Below are positions 8,797-18,067 of a stretch of DNA of 37,036 nt, one piece after another. The notes below the pieces were generated by a model. The model saw only the letters and a list, made by a program, of their open reading frames with translations. It made no database searches and had not been told where the DNA came from. How positions within the stretch are numbered: the first letter of the stretch is position 1; the number at the start of each line of letters is the position of its first letter. A program made the position numbers and the translations under genes. This DNA comes from an uncultured Bacteroidota bacterium (GTDB lineage: Bacteria > Bacteroidota > Bacteroidia > Chitinophagales > S012-47), in the NCBI GenBank assembly GCA_913062655.1, contig CAJXXO010000002.1, positions 1 through 37,036 on the forward strand, in the 5' to 3' direction.

Positions 8797-10929
8797 ATGT
8801 CTGTAGTGTTGGATCGAGCGATATATGAAGTAGAAAATGAACAGGGAGAGAAGTATCCTATTTTCAATCGGGAGCTCAGTTGGCTGTCCTTTAACTACAG
8901 GGTGTTACAGGAAGCAATGAATCCCGATACGCCATTGTATGAACGGGTGAAATTTCTCGCTATTTACTCGTCCAATCTGGAAGAGTTTTTTAAGGTGCGC
9001 GTGGCCTCCCTACGGCATATGATCCATTTCAGCGAAAAGGTCCGTAAAAAGCTCGATTTTGACCCATATGAGCTCCACCGGGATATCCTGATGACCATTG
9101 ACAGGCAGCAGCATGAGTTTCTGGATATCTTTTACAATCAATTGATACCTGCTCTCCAGGCAGAAGATATCTATATCCTTGATCCCAATGCCTTGAATAA
9201 GAAGCAAGACGTCTTTGTACGTGACTATTTCGAGCATTATGTCCGGCCGTGGACGCGCCCCATGCTGATCGTAAAGAACCGTATTTCCGCCTTTTTGAAA
9301 AACAACACCCTCTATCTCCTTTTGCGTATGGTGCCTAAACCGGAAAAAGGAGAGGAGCAAAAAAGAACGCGTTACCACTATGCCAGCCTGGAAATCCCCA
9401 CTGATCACTGCTCCCGCTGGCTGGTGTTACCCGAAGAAGGTACAAAACGATTTGTCATGTTTTTGGATGATGTCATTCGGCACAATCTGGATGCCTTGTT
9501 TCCCGGATATGACATCATAGAAGCCAAAGCGGTGAAGCTGACGCGTGACGCTGATCTCAATATTGACGATGAGTATTCCGGCAATATGGTCAATAAGATC
9601 CGTAAAATGATAGAAAAGCGGAGAACCGGCTTGCCTTCCAGGTTTGTGTATGATAAGTCGATGAGCAAAAAGACCCTCAGCTACTTCATGGAAGCCTTTT
9701 CCATTCGCAAGGAAGACCTGTTGCCTAGCGATCGGTATCACAACTATGAGGACCTGTTCAGCTTTCCCAAATTTGATCGCAGCGGGCTGGTGTATGACAA
9801 GTTGGCACCGCTGAAAGTGGCGGCCATTGATACCAGTTACAATCTACTGGATCAGATCCGGGACAAGGAAGTGCTGATGTATTTCCCCTACCACGATTAC
9901 GACCCGGTGCAAGCTTTCTTACACCATGCGGCCAGAGACCCCAATGTAATCAGCATCAAGATTTCACTGTATCGGGTGGCCAAAGAGTCGCGGATTGTCA
10001 AAGCACTGCGCAAAGCAGCCGAGAAAGGAGTGGATGTCACGGTATTTAGTGAGCTCAAGGCACGTTTTGATGAAATGTCCAATATTCAAGTATCGGAAAA
10101 GCTGGAGTCTTCCGGAGCCAATGTATTGTACAGCCTACCCGGTTTGAAGGTGCACACGAAGATTTGTCTCGTGGCCCGCAAGGAGGGGGATCAAATCAGG
10201 CGATACGCTTATTTGGGTACCGGTAACTTTAACGAGAACACCGCCAAACTGTATACGGACTTTGGCTATTTTACCACCAATGAGCAAGTCTCCAATGATA
10301 TTCGTAAGATATTTAAAGTACTTGCCGGACTGGAGGCCGACCAGCGGTATGAGACCCTGCTTGTAGCGCCCAAGCGAATGCGCATGCAATTCAATCGGTT
10401 GATCGACTTCGAGATCAATCAAGCCAAACAGGGCAAGCCAGCGGCCCTTTTTCTGAAGATGAATAGCCTGGAGGATAAGCGGATTATCATGAAGCTGTAC
10501 GAAGCCAGTAAGGCGGGCGTACAGATTCGTATGATCGTTCGCGGTATCTGTTGCCTGGTGCCGGGTGTGCCTGGTTTGAGTGATAATATCCAGGTGATTA
10601 GCATTGTCGATCGATACCTGGAGCATGCACGGGCTTTCATTTTTCACCACGGGGGAGCCGAGAAAACCTATCTCTCTTCTGCGGACTGGATGTCCAGAAA
10701 CCTAAGCCGGAGAATTGAAACGGCTTTTGAGATCACCGCTCCTCACCTGAAGCAGGTGGTGCAGGATATCCTGGAAATTCAATGGCGCGACAACGTAAAG
10801 GCCCGGCACGTTAATGAGGCGCAGGATAACCCCTTCGTTGTCAATAATGAACGACCCAATCAATCGCAGCTTACGATACACGACTACTTGCAGTCGGTAG
10901 AAACGGTAGCCCTATTGCCTAAGGTATGA
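8797..10929 (+). CDS. ppk1: Polyphosphate kinase 1
   Basis: FNRELSWLSFNYRVLQEA, LAIYSSNLEEFFKVRVASL, MYFPYHDYDPVQAFLHHAARDPNVISIKISLYRVA, LKVHTKICLVARKEG, YAYLGTGNFNENTAKLYTDFGYFT, SSADWMSRNLSRRIETAFEI. The track start at 8764 extends into sixA; ATG 8797 is preferred. Confidence 0.97.
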   Translation: MSVVLDRAIYEVENEQGEKYPIFNRELSWLSFNYRVLQEAMNPDTPLYERVKFLAIYSSNLEEFFKVRVASLRHMIHFSEKVRKKLDFDPYELHRDILMTIDRQQHEFLDIFYNQLIPALQAEDIYILDPNALNKKQDVFVRDYFEHYVRPWTRPMLIVKNRISAFLKNNTLYLLLRMVPKPEKGEEQKRTRYHYASLEIPTDHCSRWLVLPEEGTKRFVMFLDDVIRHNLDALFPGYDIIEAKAVKLTRDADLNIDDEYSGNMVNKIRKMIEKRRTGLPSRFVYDKSMSKKTLSYFMEAFSIRKEDLLPSDRYHNYEDLFSFPKFDRSGLVYDKLAPLKVAAIDTSYNLLDQIRDKEVLMYFPYHDYDPVQAFLHHAARDPNVISIKISLYRVAKESRIVKALRKAAEKGVDVTVFSELKARFDEMSNIQVSEKLESSGANVLYSLPGLKVHTKICLVARKEGDQIRRYAYLGTGNFNENTAKLYTDFGYFTTNEQVSNDIRKIFKVLAGLEADQRYETLLVAPKRMRMQFNRLIDFEINQAKQGKPAALFLKMNSLEDKRIIMKLYEASKAGVQIRMIVRGICCLVPGVPGLSDNIQVISIVDRYLEHARAFIFHHGGAEKTYLSSADWMSRNLSRRIETAFEITAPHLKQVVQDILEIQWRDNVKARHVNEAQDNPFVVNNERPNQSQLTIHDYLQSVETVALLPKV

Positions 10930-11277
10930 TCATTCCTGGATGACACCACTGTTCTTACCGAAGGCATAGGCAAGCTGTTTCATGTCATCTGCGCCCTTTT
11001 TGTTGCCGGTAGCGCGTAGATAGGAATCGGCCATGGTAAGAAAGGTCTGGTAGTAAAAACGATCCATCTCATCTACACGCATTTCTTTGGTCCAAAGGTC
11101 AATACGCAGGGCATTGCTCTCCTCCGCATCCCAGAAACCAACCATGATGGACTTGGTCTCCTTTTCCCCATCAAACGGGGCATCGCTGGCGCTCCAGGTG
11201 ATTTTTTCAGGAACATTTTGCTCATCCAGGTGCACTTGAATATCGATTTTCGAAGTCCGATTGTTATCCGTAGCCAT
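10930..11277 (-). CDS. gldC: Gliding motility protein GldC
   Basis: MATDNNRTSKIDIQVHLDEQNVPEKITWSASDAPFDG...KSIMVGFWDAEESNALRIDLWTKEMRVDEMDRFYYQTFLTMADSYLRATGN resembles GldC. Start corrected to ATG at 11277. Confidence 0.9.
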   Translation of the reverse strand: MATDNNRTSKIDIQVHLDEQNVPEKITWSASDAPFDGEKETKSIMVGFWDAEESNALRIDLWTKEMRVDEMDRFYYQTFLTMADSYLRATGNKKGADDMKQLAYAFGKNSGVIQE

Positions 11278-11298
11278 GTTACTTCGTTTTGTGAAGGG

Positions 11299-11306
11299 CA
11301 AAGGTA
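11299..11306 (-). promoter_or_regulatory. Bacteroidota -7 element (TACCTTTG) for gldC
   Basis: Reverse complement of CAAAGGTA gives TACCTTTG, a perfect TAnnTTTG, 21 bp upstream of the gldC ATG. Confidence 0.6.
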
Positions 11307-11349
11307 GCTCACCTGAACGGTACTGCACGAATAGTTGTAATTTGCGGGC

Positions 11350-12045
11350 ATGTTACAAGAAAGCACACTCGAGTTCTTGCGGCAATTGGCCAGACACAAC
11401 GACCGAGACTGGTTTCAGGCGCACAAGAAAGAGTATAAAGCCGCCAAATCCGATTTCGATCAGTTTGTCGATCAACTTATCGCAACGCTGGCAGCAGAAG
11501 ACCAAGACCTGTTAGGGCTTCAGGCCAAAGATTGTGTCTTTCGCATTTACAGGGATGTGCGGTTCTCGAAAAACAAGCAACCCTACAAGCCCAATTTTGG
11601 TGCTTCGATCACCAGCGGTGGGCGCAAATCCATCGTACCGGGTTATTATATCCACCTGCAACCAGGTGAGCAGTCGTTTATTGGCGGAGGCATGTATCGT
11701 CCACCGGCCCCATTATTGAAGGCAGTCCGCCAGGAGATCGACTACAACCAATCGACCTTTGAAGCGATTCTCAATGATCCGGTCTTTGTCGCTACGTATG
11801 GATCTATCCAAGGCGATCAGTTGGTGCGTGCCCCAAAAGGGTACGATATCGACCATCCGGCTATAGCCTGGCTGAAATACAAGGATATCATTGCTATGAA
11901 GAAGGTGGGTGACACAACCTGGACAAAAGAAGGGGCTGTCCAGGAAATAGCACAATCATTATTGGTGATGAAACCCCTTAAAAACTTTTTGCAGGCGCCC
12001 CTTGCAGACGAAGAAGTAAAGGAGGCCTTACAGCAAAAGGCATAA
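11350..12045 (+). CDS. DUF2461 (TIGR02453-like) domain protein
   Basis: FLRQLARHNDRDWFQAHKKEYKAAKSDFDQFVDQLIA...CVFRIYRDVRFSKNKQPYKPNFGASI...GYYIHLQPGEQSFIGGGMYRP is the DUF2461 signature. Confidence 0.9.
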   Translation: MLQESTLEFLRQLARHNDRDWFQAHKKEYKAAKSDFDQFVDQLIATLAAEDQDLLGLQAKDCVFRIYRDVRFSKNKQPYKPNFGASITSGGRKSIVPGYYIHLQPGEQSFIGGGMYRPPAPLLKAVRQEIDYNQSTFEAILNDPVFVATYGSIQGDQLVRAPKGYDIDHPAIAWLKYKDIIAMKKVGDTTWTKEGAVQEIAQSLLVMKPLKNFLQAPLADEEVKEALQQKA

Positions 12046-12274
12046 GAATTGAAACATTGTTAAACCGTTGCAGTACAAGAGCTGAGGGATGATTTGCCAA
12101 CCCAACGTGTAAAAAGCGTTTGGATATTATGGGGCATCTACCTAATTTTCATGCTGCAAATTTTTACCATAAGACGGATTGACAGCTAGCGATGCATGGT
12201 GTACCATCAGGCGGAAATGCTTGATGTAGCTGGATTTTGTCTGGGTTAAAATTTGGTTTGATTGAAAATTAAAT

Positions 12275-12282
12275 TATTTTTG
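12275..12282 (+). promoter_or_regulatory. Bacteroidota -7 element (TATTTTTG) for the OmpA-family gene
   Basis: TAnnTTTG match 61 bp upstream of the ATG, with TTTG about 15 bp further upstream as a possible -33. Confidence 0.45.
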
Positions 12283-12343
12283 CTCGTAATACCATTGAAT
12301 TAATGGGAGGCGAATCCATTTAATTGCTAAAACCTAAAATCGT

Positions 12344-13960
12344 ATGCTGATTAGAAGTCTACTACTCGTTTGCCTCATTACGCTCTCAGCTGTGGCGGTT
12401 CAAGCGCAGCCAACTGAGCGCCCTGGGCCCAATGAGGCTAACATCCCTTCTTATCGGATGGAGCAACACGACAAATGGCTCAACAATGAGACCAGTTTTC
12501 CTGCTAAGGAGCGCAACATGTGGCAAGTGGCTTTGAACACTGGCTCACTGCGTATTGGTGGTGATGTTCGTTCTGAGTGGGGGTATGGTTTCGGCCTGTC
12601 CGTTCGCAAAGCGTTAGGATATACAGTAAGTGTCCGTGCCCGTTATATGGGTGGAGATGCATACGGTTTGAATTCTGCTCCTACAGGAGGCATAGCATTC
12701 AACCCTGCTGTAAATGGAGTTAACAATCCAGTGGCCGATTATTACAATGAGACATCTGGATATGGAGAAGCCTACCTGAACTATAAGAACAGAATGCATG
12801 ATGTTGGTGTCGATGCGATCATTAACATCAACAACCTCAAGTTCCACAAGGAGAAGAATTTCTTCGCTCCTTACGTGTTCTTCGGTGTGGGTGCAATGAC
12901 GTACAACACTACCGTTGACCAGGTGGATGCTAACGGTAATGCGTATGACTATGAGTCTGCACCTAGTGGTAACACACAAGCACAAGTAAAATACGTAAAG
13001 AATCTTCTGGACCGCGATTATGAGACAGAAGGGGAAGACAATACCAAAAGTGATTTCCGCTTGAATGGACAAGCCGCTAACTTGACACTTTCTGGTGGAT
13101 TGGGTCTTGGCTTCCGTCTTACTGATCGTTTCGAAGTAGGATTAGAGCATCGCTTTACCTGGACCGGTGATGACCTGTTGGATGGTGTGGCTTTTGTTTC
13201 TGAGCGTACCTTCGAAGGGCCTAAGCCTATCCCGACACAAGGCCGCGATCTGATTCACTACACCAGCTTTATCTTGGGGGTAAACTTGGGTAAGAATGCG
13301 CAAGAGCCTACCTGGTATGTTAATCCAATCGATTACACTTACGACTACCTGTCTTACCTGGAAGAAAAGACCAACTTCAAGGATGGAGACGAAGACGGTG
13401 TGCCTGACTTGTGGGACCAGGAATTGGATTCTCCTGAAGGCGCTGTTGTGGATACAAAAGGTATCACAAAAGATAGTGACGGTGACGGCTGCCCAGACCA
13501 CGAAGATCCAGAGCCATTCTCTTCTCCTCAGTATGAAATCGTAGACTGTAAGACACAGTGGCCACAGCCATTGTCTGAAGAGCGTGTAGTAGAGCTGATC
13601 AAGGAGAACTCTATCGATGGCTGGTTCTTGCCAACCATTCACTTCAATACGAACAAGTCTAAGATCCTGACTGAGTTCTATGATGACATGCAGTACATCG
13701 GTGAAATGATGGCACGCTACAACAACATCAATGTTGATGTAGTTGGCCACACGGACTACCGTGCCTCTGAGCAGTACAACATTGGCTTGTCACAGAGACG
13801 TGCTGAGGCTGCGGTTAACTTCCTGGTTGAGAACTATGGTATCAGCCGCGATCGCTTTAACATCAAGTACGAAGGCGAAAGCCAAGAGTTGATCAAAGGT
13901 GGTCGATCTGAGAAAGAAATGTACATGAACAGACGAGTTGAGTTCAAGGTAACTGAGTAA
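12344..13960 (+). CDS. OmpA-family outer membrane protein with acidic TSP3-like calcium-binding segment and C-terminal OmpA domain
   Basis: Signal peptide; beta-barrel-like N-terminal part; DGDEDGVPDLWDQELDSPEGAVVDTKGITKDSDGDGCPDHEDPEP; HFNTNKSKILTEFYDDMQYIGEMMARYNNINVDVVGHTDYRASEQYNIGLSQRRAEAAVNFLVENYGI. Confidence 0.95.
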   Translation: MLIRSLLLVCLITLSAVAVQAQPTERPGPNEANIPSYRMEQHDKWLNNETSFPAKERNMWQVALNTGSLRIGGDVRSEWGYGFGLSVRKALGYTVSVRARYMGGDAYGLNSAPTGGIAFNPAVNGVNNPVADYYNETSGYGEAYLNYKNRMHDVGVDAIININNLKFHKEKNFFAPYVFFGVGAMTYNTTVDQVDANGNAYDYESAPSGNTQAQVKYVKNLLDRDYETEGEDNTKSDFRLNGQAANLTLSGGLGLGFRLTDRFEVGLEHRFTWTGDDLLDGVAFVSERTFEGPKPIPTQGRDLIHYTSFILGVNLGKNAQEPTWYVNPIDYTYDYLSYLEEKTNFKDGDEDGVPDLWDQELDSPEGAVVDTKGITKDSDGDGCPDHEDPEPFSSPQYEIVDCKTQWPQPLSEERVVELIKENSIDGWFLPTIHFNTNKSKILTEFYDDMQYIGEMMARYNNINVDVVGHTDYRASEQYNIGLSQRRAEAAVNFLVENYGISRDRFNIKYEGESQELIKGGRSEKEMYMNRRVEFKVTE

Positions 13961-13985
13961 TTCAACTCTCGAAAGCTATAGGAAA

Positions 13986-14012
13986 GGGGCATCCACGGGT
14001 GCCCCTTTTTTT
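13986..14012 (+). terminator. Rho-independent terminator after the OmpA-family gene
   Basis: GGGGCATCC-AC-GGGTGCCCC hairpin plus TTTTTTT. Confidence 0.85.
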
Positions 14013-14565
14013 ATGGCTGTAGTCGATAAGTGACCTGTAGGAACAATCCGCCCAGTCGATGGAATTGGTAAGACCTTACTTGCATACCTAACGCATTGAA
14101 AAGGCTAAGCCAGCCCTCATGCTTTCGGTTGTTGTGCGGGTGGCCTCTCCATTCAGCATTGACAAGGCTGTCCATTTGCCATGTGAGCCACCTTTGCCAG
14201 GCATGGGTATAAATGTCTTCCATAATAAGCATCTCATGACGCGTAACCCGCTGTGCCTCTCGCAGTAATCCTTCCACATCATGGACGTGATGGAGTACTG
14301 TAGTGAGCAGCGTTCCGTCAAAGGAGTTATCCGCAAAAGGTAGTTGCTGGCCATCAAAGCATAGCGGTCGTATGGTCGGGAAAAGGGACTTGTCGATCAC
14401 ATCAATGGCGGTGACGGAGAGGCCTGCTTGCTGAAATAGATAGGTGAGTGCACCATTCCCTACCCCTATATCCAGGTAACGGTGGTCCTTTTGCAAATAG
14501 GGAAGCAGTCGTTTGTACTTAATCCTTGCCCTTTGTAAGGCCTGCCATTGGTGAAAAGTGGCCAT
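14011..14565 (-). CDS. Class I SAM-dependent methyltransferase
   Basis: YLDIGVGNGALTYLFQQAGLSVTAIDVIDKSLFPTIRPLCFDGQQLPFADNSFDGTLLTTVLHHVHDVEGLLREAQRV: canonical motif I and HHV motif. Confidence 0.87.
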   Translation of the reverse strand: MATFHQWQALQRARIKYKRLLPYLQKDHRYLDIGVGNGALTYLFQQAGLSVTAIDVIDKSLFPTIRPLCFDGQQLPFADNSFDGTLLTTVLHHVHDVEGLLREAQRVTRHEMLIMEDIYTHAWQRWLTWQMDSLVNAEWRGHPHNNRKHEGWLSLFNALGMQVRSYQFHRLGGLFLQVTYRLQP

Positions 14566-15847
14566 AGCGGTAAAGATCGATCAAAATAGCCAGAGCCAAG
14601 CTCCCATATTCGACAAATAAGACGTGATTGGGCACCTGCATCGTGGGGGAACCAAAGGCACTATAGCTAAGTAAAATGGTGGCACTCCACACCCATGGCG
14701 TTATATAATCGGTGAAAGTTGCGGCTACTAATATGGGTGCCAGGTACCAGGGGTTTACCGTTGTTGCCGTTATAAGGTACCACAGGAATACCAGCACTAT
14801 GAATTGAGGAATGGCCATTCGTTGTCTTGCTAGCGGGATAAGTAAGGCTGCATAACCTGCCGCAAAAAGAAAGGATAGAACCGTAGCAATCACTTGCCGG
14901 CTAGTCTCTGGATGGAAAATGGCCTTGCCCAATGGATAGAGACTACCGTTAAACTCAAAGTGATTCACGTATAATCGAAGGCTTTCCAGCACATTGCCTA
15001 TAGTCTGTTGCGGTTCGTACAGCAGAAAAGGAATACCTGCAAGCGCCATGGAGAGGAGTAATACCTTTGCTTTGTTATGCCGTCCTCGCATTCGAAGGAC
15101 AATGGGCCAGATTACTACAGGAAGAATTTTCCATGCCGCAGCTATGCCGAGTCCGGCACCTGTCCACCAGGCTTTTCGCGATCCGATCGCCCACAGCGCC
15201 AGTGTCAACCCAAAAGCTACCCCCACTTCGAGGTGGACATTGCCTATTAACTCTACAATCACCAAGGGGTGCAAGGCATACCAGAGTGATTTATGCGGAG
15301 CAAGGCCGAAGTGGCGGAGTGCTTTGGGGAGCAGGAAGAGGGTCATGCCTTCCAATGCCAACCAACATAATTTCAGTAAGAAAACACGACTCCACATTGT
15401 AGTGGCGAGACCATTTACCAACGCAAAAAACCACTGCGCTACCGGTGGATAGACCGTGAAATAATTCTTCTCTTCAATAAGTGCTGTCTGGGCTGTCGTG
15501 GTATTGACTGTTGGCAGGTGGGTGGCGGGATAGTCAAGAAAAGGATTTATGCCGAGTAGGGACAGTTGCCCATCGTAGAGGTAGCGAAGGTAGTCGTCTG
15601 ACAGGTTGGGTAGATAGAACAATACACTTACCCGAAGCACCATGCCCGTCCACCACCACCAATTACCCGGCTTTTCCCGCAGGTATCGATACAGCAAGGC
15701 TGCTAAGGCAAATAGGGCAGCGCCCAGCGATAGTAGCATCCAACTCTGCTCGCGGGGAATCGTACCCTGCCAGGCGTATAAGGCCATGCTGAGCAACAAG
15801 GCCAACGCTAATTTTACGGTTGAGTGGCTACAGACAGAGGGCTTCAT
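14519..15847 (-). CDS. Multi-pass membrane GT-C-type glycosyltransferase (GT87/DUF2029 or mannosyltransferase-like)
   Basis: Many TM segments; early loop YLPNLSDDYLRYLYDGQLSLLGINPFLDYPATHLP with an Asp-rich GT-C-like signature; WKILPVVIWPIVL; NPWYLAPILVAATF. Confidence 0.75.
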   Translation of the reverse strand: MKPSVCSHSTVKLALALLLSMALYAWQGTIPREQSWMLLSLGAALFALAALLYRYLREKPGNWWWWTGMVLRVSVLFYLPNLSDDYLRYLYDGQLSLLGINPFLDYPATHLPTVNTTTAQTALIEEKNYFTVYPPVAQWFFALVNGLATTMWSRVFLLKLCWLALEGMTLFLLPKALRHFGLAPHKSLWYALHPLVIVELIGNVHLEVGVAFGLTLALWAIGSRKAWWTGAGLGIAAAWKILPVVIWPIVLRMRGRHNKAKVLLLSMALAGIPFLLYEPQQTIGNVLESLRLYVNHFEFNGSLYPLGKAIFHPETSRQVIATVLSFLFAAGYAALLIPLARQRMAIPQFIVLVFLWYLITATTVNPWYLAPILVAATFTDYITPWVWSATILLSYSAFGSPTMQVPNHVLFVEYGSLALAILIDLYRYGHFSPMAGLTKGKD

Positions 15848-17337
15848 TTTGCCGGGCTTAGAACAGCTTCACGTATTGAACGGTAGAAGACATGTGCAAA
15901 TCCAAGTGTAGCCAAAATATGGACCGGGAGCATGCCAAAGTTCTCATATTGAAAGGCCATGTAGATGCCCCATCCAAAGTAGAATACGAGAAAGCCCTCC
16001 AGAATAGTAGTCCATTCCAGCTTACCACTCAGGTATTTCGTAGGTTGGAAGCCCTTCTTTTTGTCTGTTACATTGAATTTGGGCGTACGTACAAAAGGGG
16101 TTTGCTGTCCCAGGTAGCCGCGTAAAACAGCTACTGCATTATGCAGCGACAATCCCAGGTTGATCGCCAAAAAAGCGGGGAACAGCAACAGGTAATGCAA
16201 GAAAAGGTATAGCCGGCTGCGATGATAGGTGCTGCTAAACATAGCCACGAAAAAGACAATTGCGGTAGCAAAAGTGGCCAATAAGAAAATGGACAGGTAA
16301 TTGTACAATTCACGGGAAAAATACTGATCCATAACCCATAGCAGGGGGACGCTCAGTACTATAGAGGTCCAAATACAGAGGTAGACACTGCTGTTGAGCA
16401 GATGTGCGATACCATGTAATTTCACTGACCATGGGGCCTTGGCGCGCATAATGGAAGGAATCATCTTGCGAGCCGTTTCTGCGCCTCCTTTATTCCAGCG
16501 GAATTGTTGCGACTTATAGCCTTGAATGGCTGCCGGGAGTTCTGCGGGTGAGCCCACTTCCTCCAGGTACACAAACTGCCATCCTCTTAGCTGCGCCCGA
16601 TAGCTCAGGTCCAGGTCCTCTGTTAAGGTATCTGCCGACCAGCCACCGGCATCTGCTATGGCCTTCTTTCGCCAAATACCTGCCGTACCATTGAAATTGA
16701 TGAAATATCCTTTCGCATTTCGACCACGCTGTTCGATGGAAAAGTGCACATCCAATGCAAAGGCCTGGATACGTGTCAGTAAGCTATAGCTTTTATTGAT
16801 GTGCTGCCATCGGGTTTGCACCACACCTACTTCCGGCTGAGCAAAGTAGGGCACGGTGCGCAACAGAAAGTCCGGTTCAGGTACAAAATCAGCATCAAAA
16901 ATGGCGATCAATTCACCATTAGCAGCAGGTAGCCCCTCCGCTAAAGCCCCCGCTTTGAACCCAACTCTATCCTTTCGGTGGAGATGCTGCACCCGAAGCC
17001 CCTGCTCCTCCAGACCGGGCAATAGTTGCTGAATGAGTGCGGTAGTGTCATCTGTGCTGTCATCCAGAATCTGAATCTCAAAGCGATCTTTGGGGTAGGT
17101 AAACCGGCTCACGGACTCCAACAAGCGTTCTACGACAAAATATTCATTGTACAAGGGCAACTGCACCGTTACAAAGGGCAGATTTTTATCGCTGGCGTGA
17201 GCTTTGGGCATAGGTGCGGTCGGCTTCCGCTGCCGCAGATAGCTAATAGCCAGGGACAACTGCAGTAGGCAATAGAGCAGAATGCCCAACATAGCCATCA
17301 GGTAAAAAGCGAAGAATACATACACGGCACTACTCAT
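15844..17337 (-). CDS. Membrane GT2 glycosyltransferase (cellulose-synthase/glucomannan-synthase-like)
   Basis: PFVTVQLPLYNEYFVVERLLESV...IQILDDSTDDTT...IFDADFVPEPDFL...QTRWQHIN...TLTEDLDLSYRAQLRGW...QQFRWNKGGAE: D,D,D,Q(Q/R)xRW motifs plus C-terminal TM segments. Confidence 0.93.
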   Translation of the reverse strand: MSSAVYVFFAFYLMAMLGILLYCLLQLSLAISYLRQRKPTAPMPKAHASDKNLPFVTVQLPLYNEYFVVERLLESVSRFTYPKDRFEIQILDDSTDDTTALIQQLLPGLEEQGLRVQHLHRKDRVGFKAGALAEGLPAANGELIAIFDADFVPEPDFLLRTVPYFAQPEVGVVQTRWQHINKSYSLLTRIQAFALDVHFSIEQRGRNAKGYFINFNGTAGIWRKKAIADAGGWSADTLTEDLDLSYRAQLRGWQFVYLEEVGSPAELPAAIQGYKSQQFRWNKGGAETARKMIPSIMRAKAPWSVKLHGIAHLLNSSVYLCIWTSIVLSVPLLWVMDQYFSRELYNYLSIFLLATFATAIVFFVAMFSSTYHRSRLYLFLHYLLLFPAFLAINLGLSLHNAVAVLRGYLGQQTPFVRTPKFNVTDKKKGFQPTKYLSGKLEWTTILEGFLVFYFGWGIYMAFQYENFGMLPVHILATLGFAHVFYRSIREAVLSPAK

Positions 17338-18043
17338 CCTTGGTAAAGATATGGGTAAAGATGGTGGCTAATATCTTGTAACTGGCGCCTATGGTGCCTT
17401 TAACGGTTCCGGTCACCTTAGATTGACCAATGCGCTTGCGGTAGCGTACCGGTACTTCTGTGCAAGCATATCTTTTTTTTGCGGCCTTTATCTGCATTTC
17501 TACCGTCCATCCATAGGTCTTGTCTCGCATGTGCAGGGCTTGTAATTTATCCCACTTGATGGCGCGAAAAGGGCCGAGGTCGGTAAAGCGAACGCCATAG
17601 AAGAGACGAATCAACCTCGTGGCAAGCCAATTGCCAAATACCTGTTGTGGTAGCATGGCGCCTTTTTCCCGATCGCCCAACGCCCGCGATCCGATGACCA
17701 TATCCTTGTTATCCTGTAGTATAGGAGCCACAACTTGCGGCAACTCTTCCGGATAGTCCGAATAATCTGCATCCAGGAAGACGATGATGGCTGGCTGTTC
17801 AGTGGTGGGCATTGCCTGCAAATAGTCGATCCCCTTCAGGCATGCGTATCCATAGCCTTGACGAGGTTCATCCAGCACCACAGCACCGGCTGCCTGTGCT
17901 TGTGCTGCAGTTTGATCAGCGGAATTGTTGTTGACGACAATAATATGATCTACCCTGTCGGGCAGGTCACGTACCACCTTGCCTACGCTGTTTTGCTCAT
18001 TAAAGGCGGGAATAATCACCGCCACCACTTTTCCATCTATCAC
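17330..18043 (-). CDS. GT2 glycosyltransferase, dolichyl/polyprenyl-phosphate sugar synthase-like
   Basis: VVAVIIPAFNEQNSVGKVVRDLP...IIVVNNNSADQTAAQAQAAGAVVLDEPRQGYGYACLKGIDYL...IVFLDADYSDYPEELPQVVAPI. Confidence 0.9.
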   Translation of the reverse strand: MIDGKVVAVIIPAFNEQNSVGKVVRDLPDRVDHIIVVNNNSADQTAAQAQAAGAVVLDEPRQGYGYACLKGIDYLQAMPTTEQPAIIVFLDADYSDYPEELPQVVAPILQDNKDMVIGSRALGDREKGAMLPQQVFGNWLATRLIRLFYGVRFTDLGPFRAIKWDKLQALHMRDKTYGWTVEMQIKAAKKRYACTEVPVRYRKRIGQSKVTGTVKGTIGASYKILATIFTHIFTKDE

Positions 18044-18067
18044 GCAGCCCTATTTGTTACAAAAGTA

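Noticed and set aside
12046-12343. About 300-bp intergenic region before the OmpA-family gene as a possible small RNA
   Set aside because: No terminator-like hairpin or recognisable RNA family seen; only a promoter-like TATTTTTG near its end.
13142-13750. 202-aa antisense ORF within the OmpA-family gene
   Set aside because: Fully overlaps a well-supported CDS and has no domain signature or promoter.
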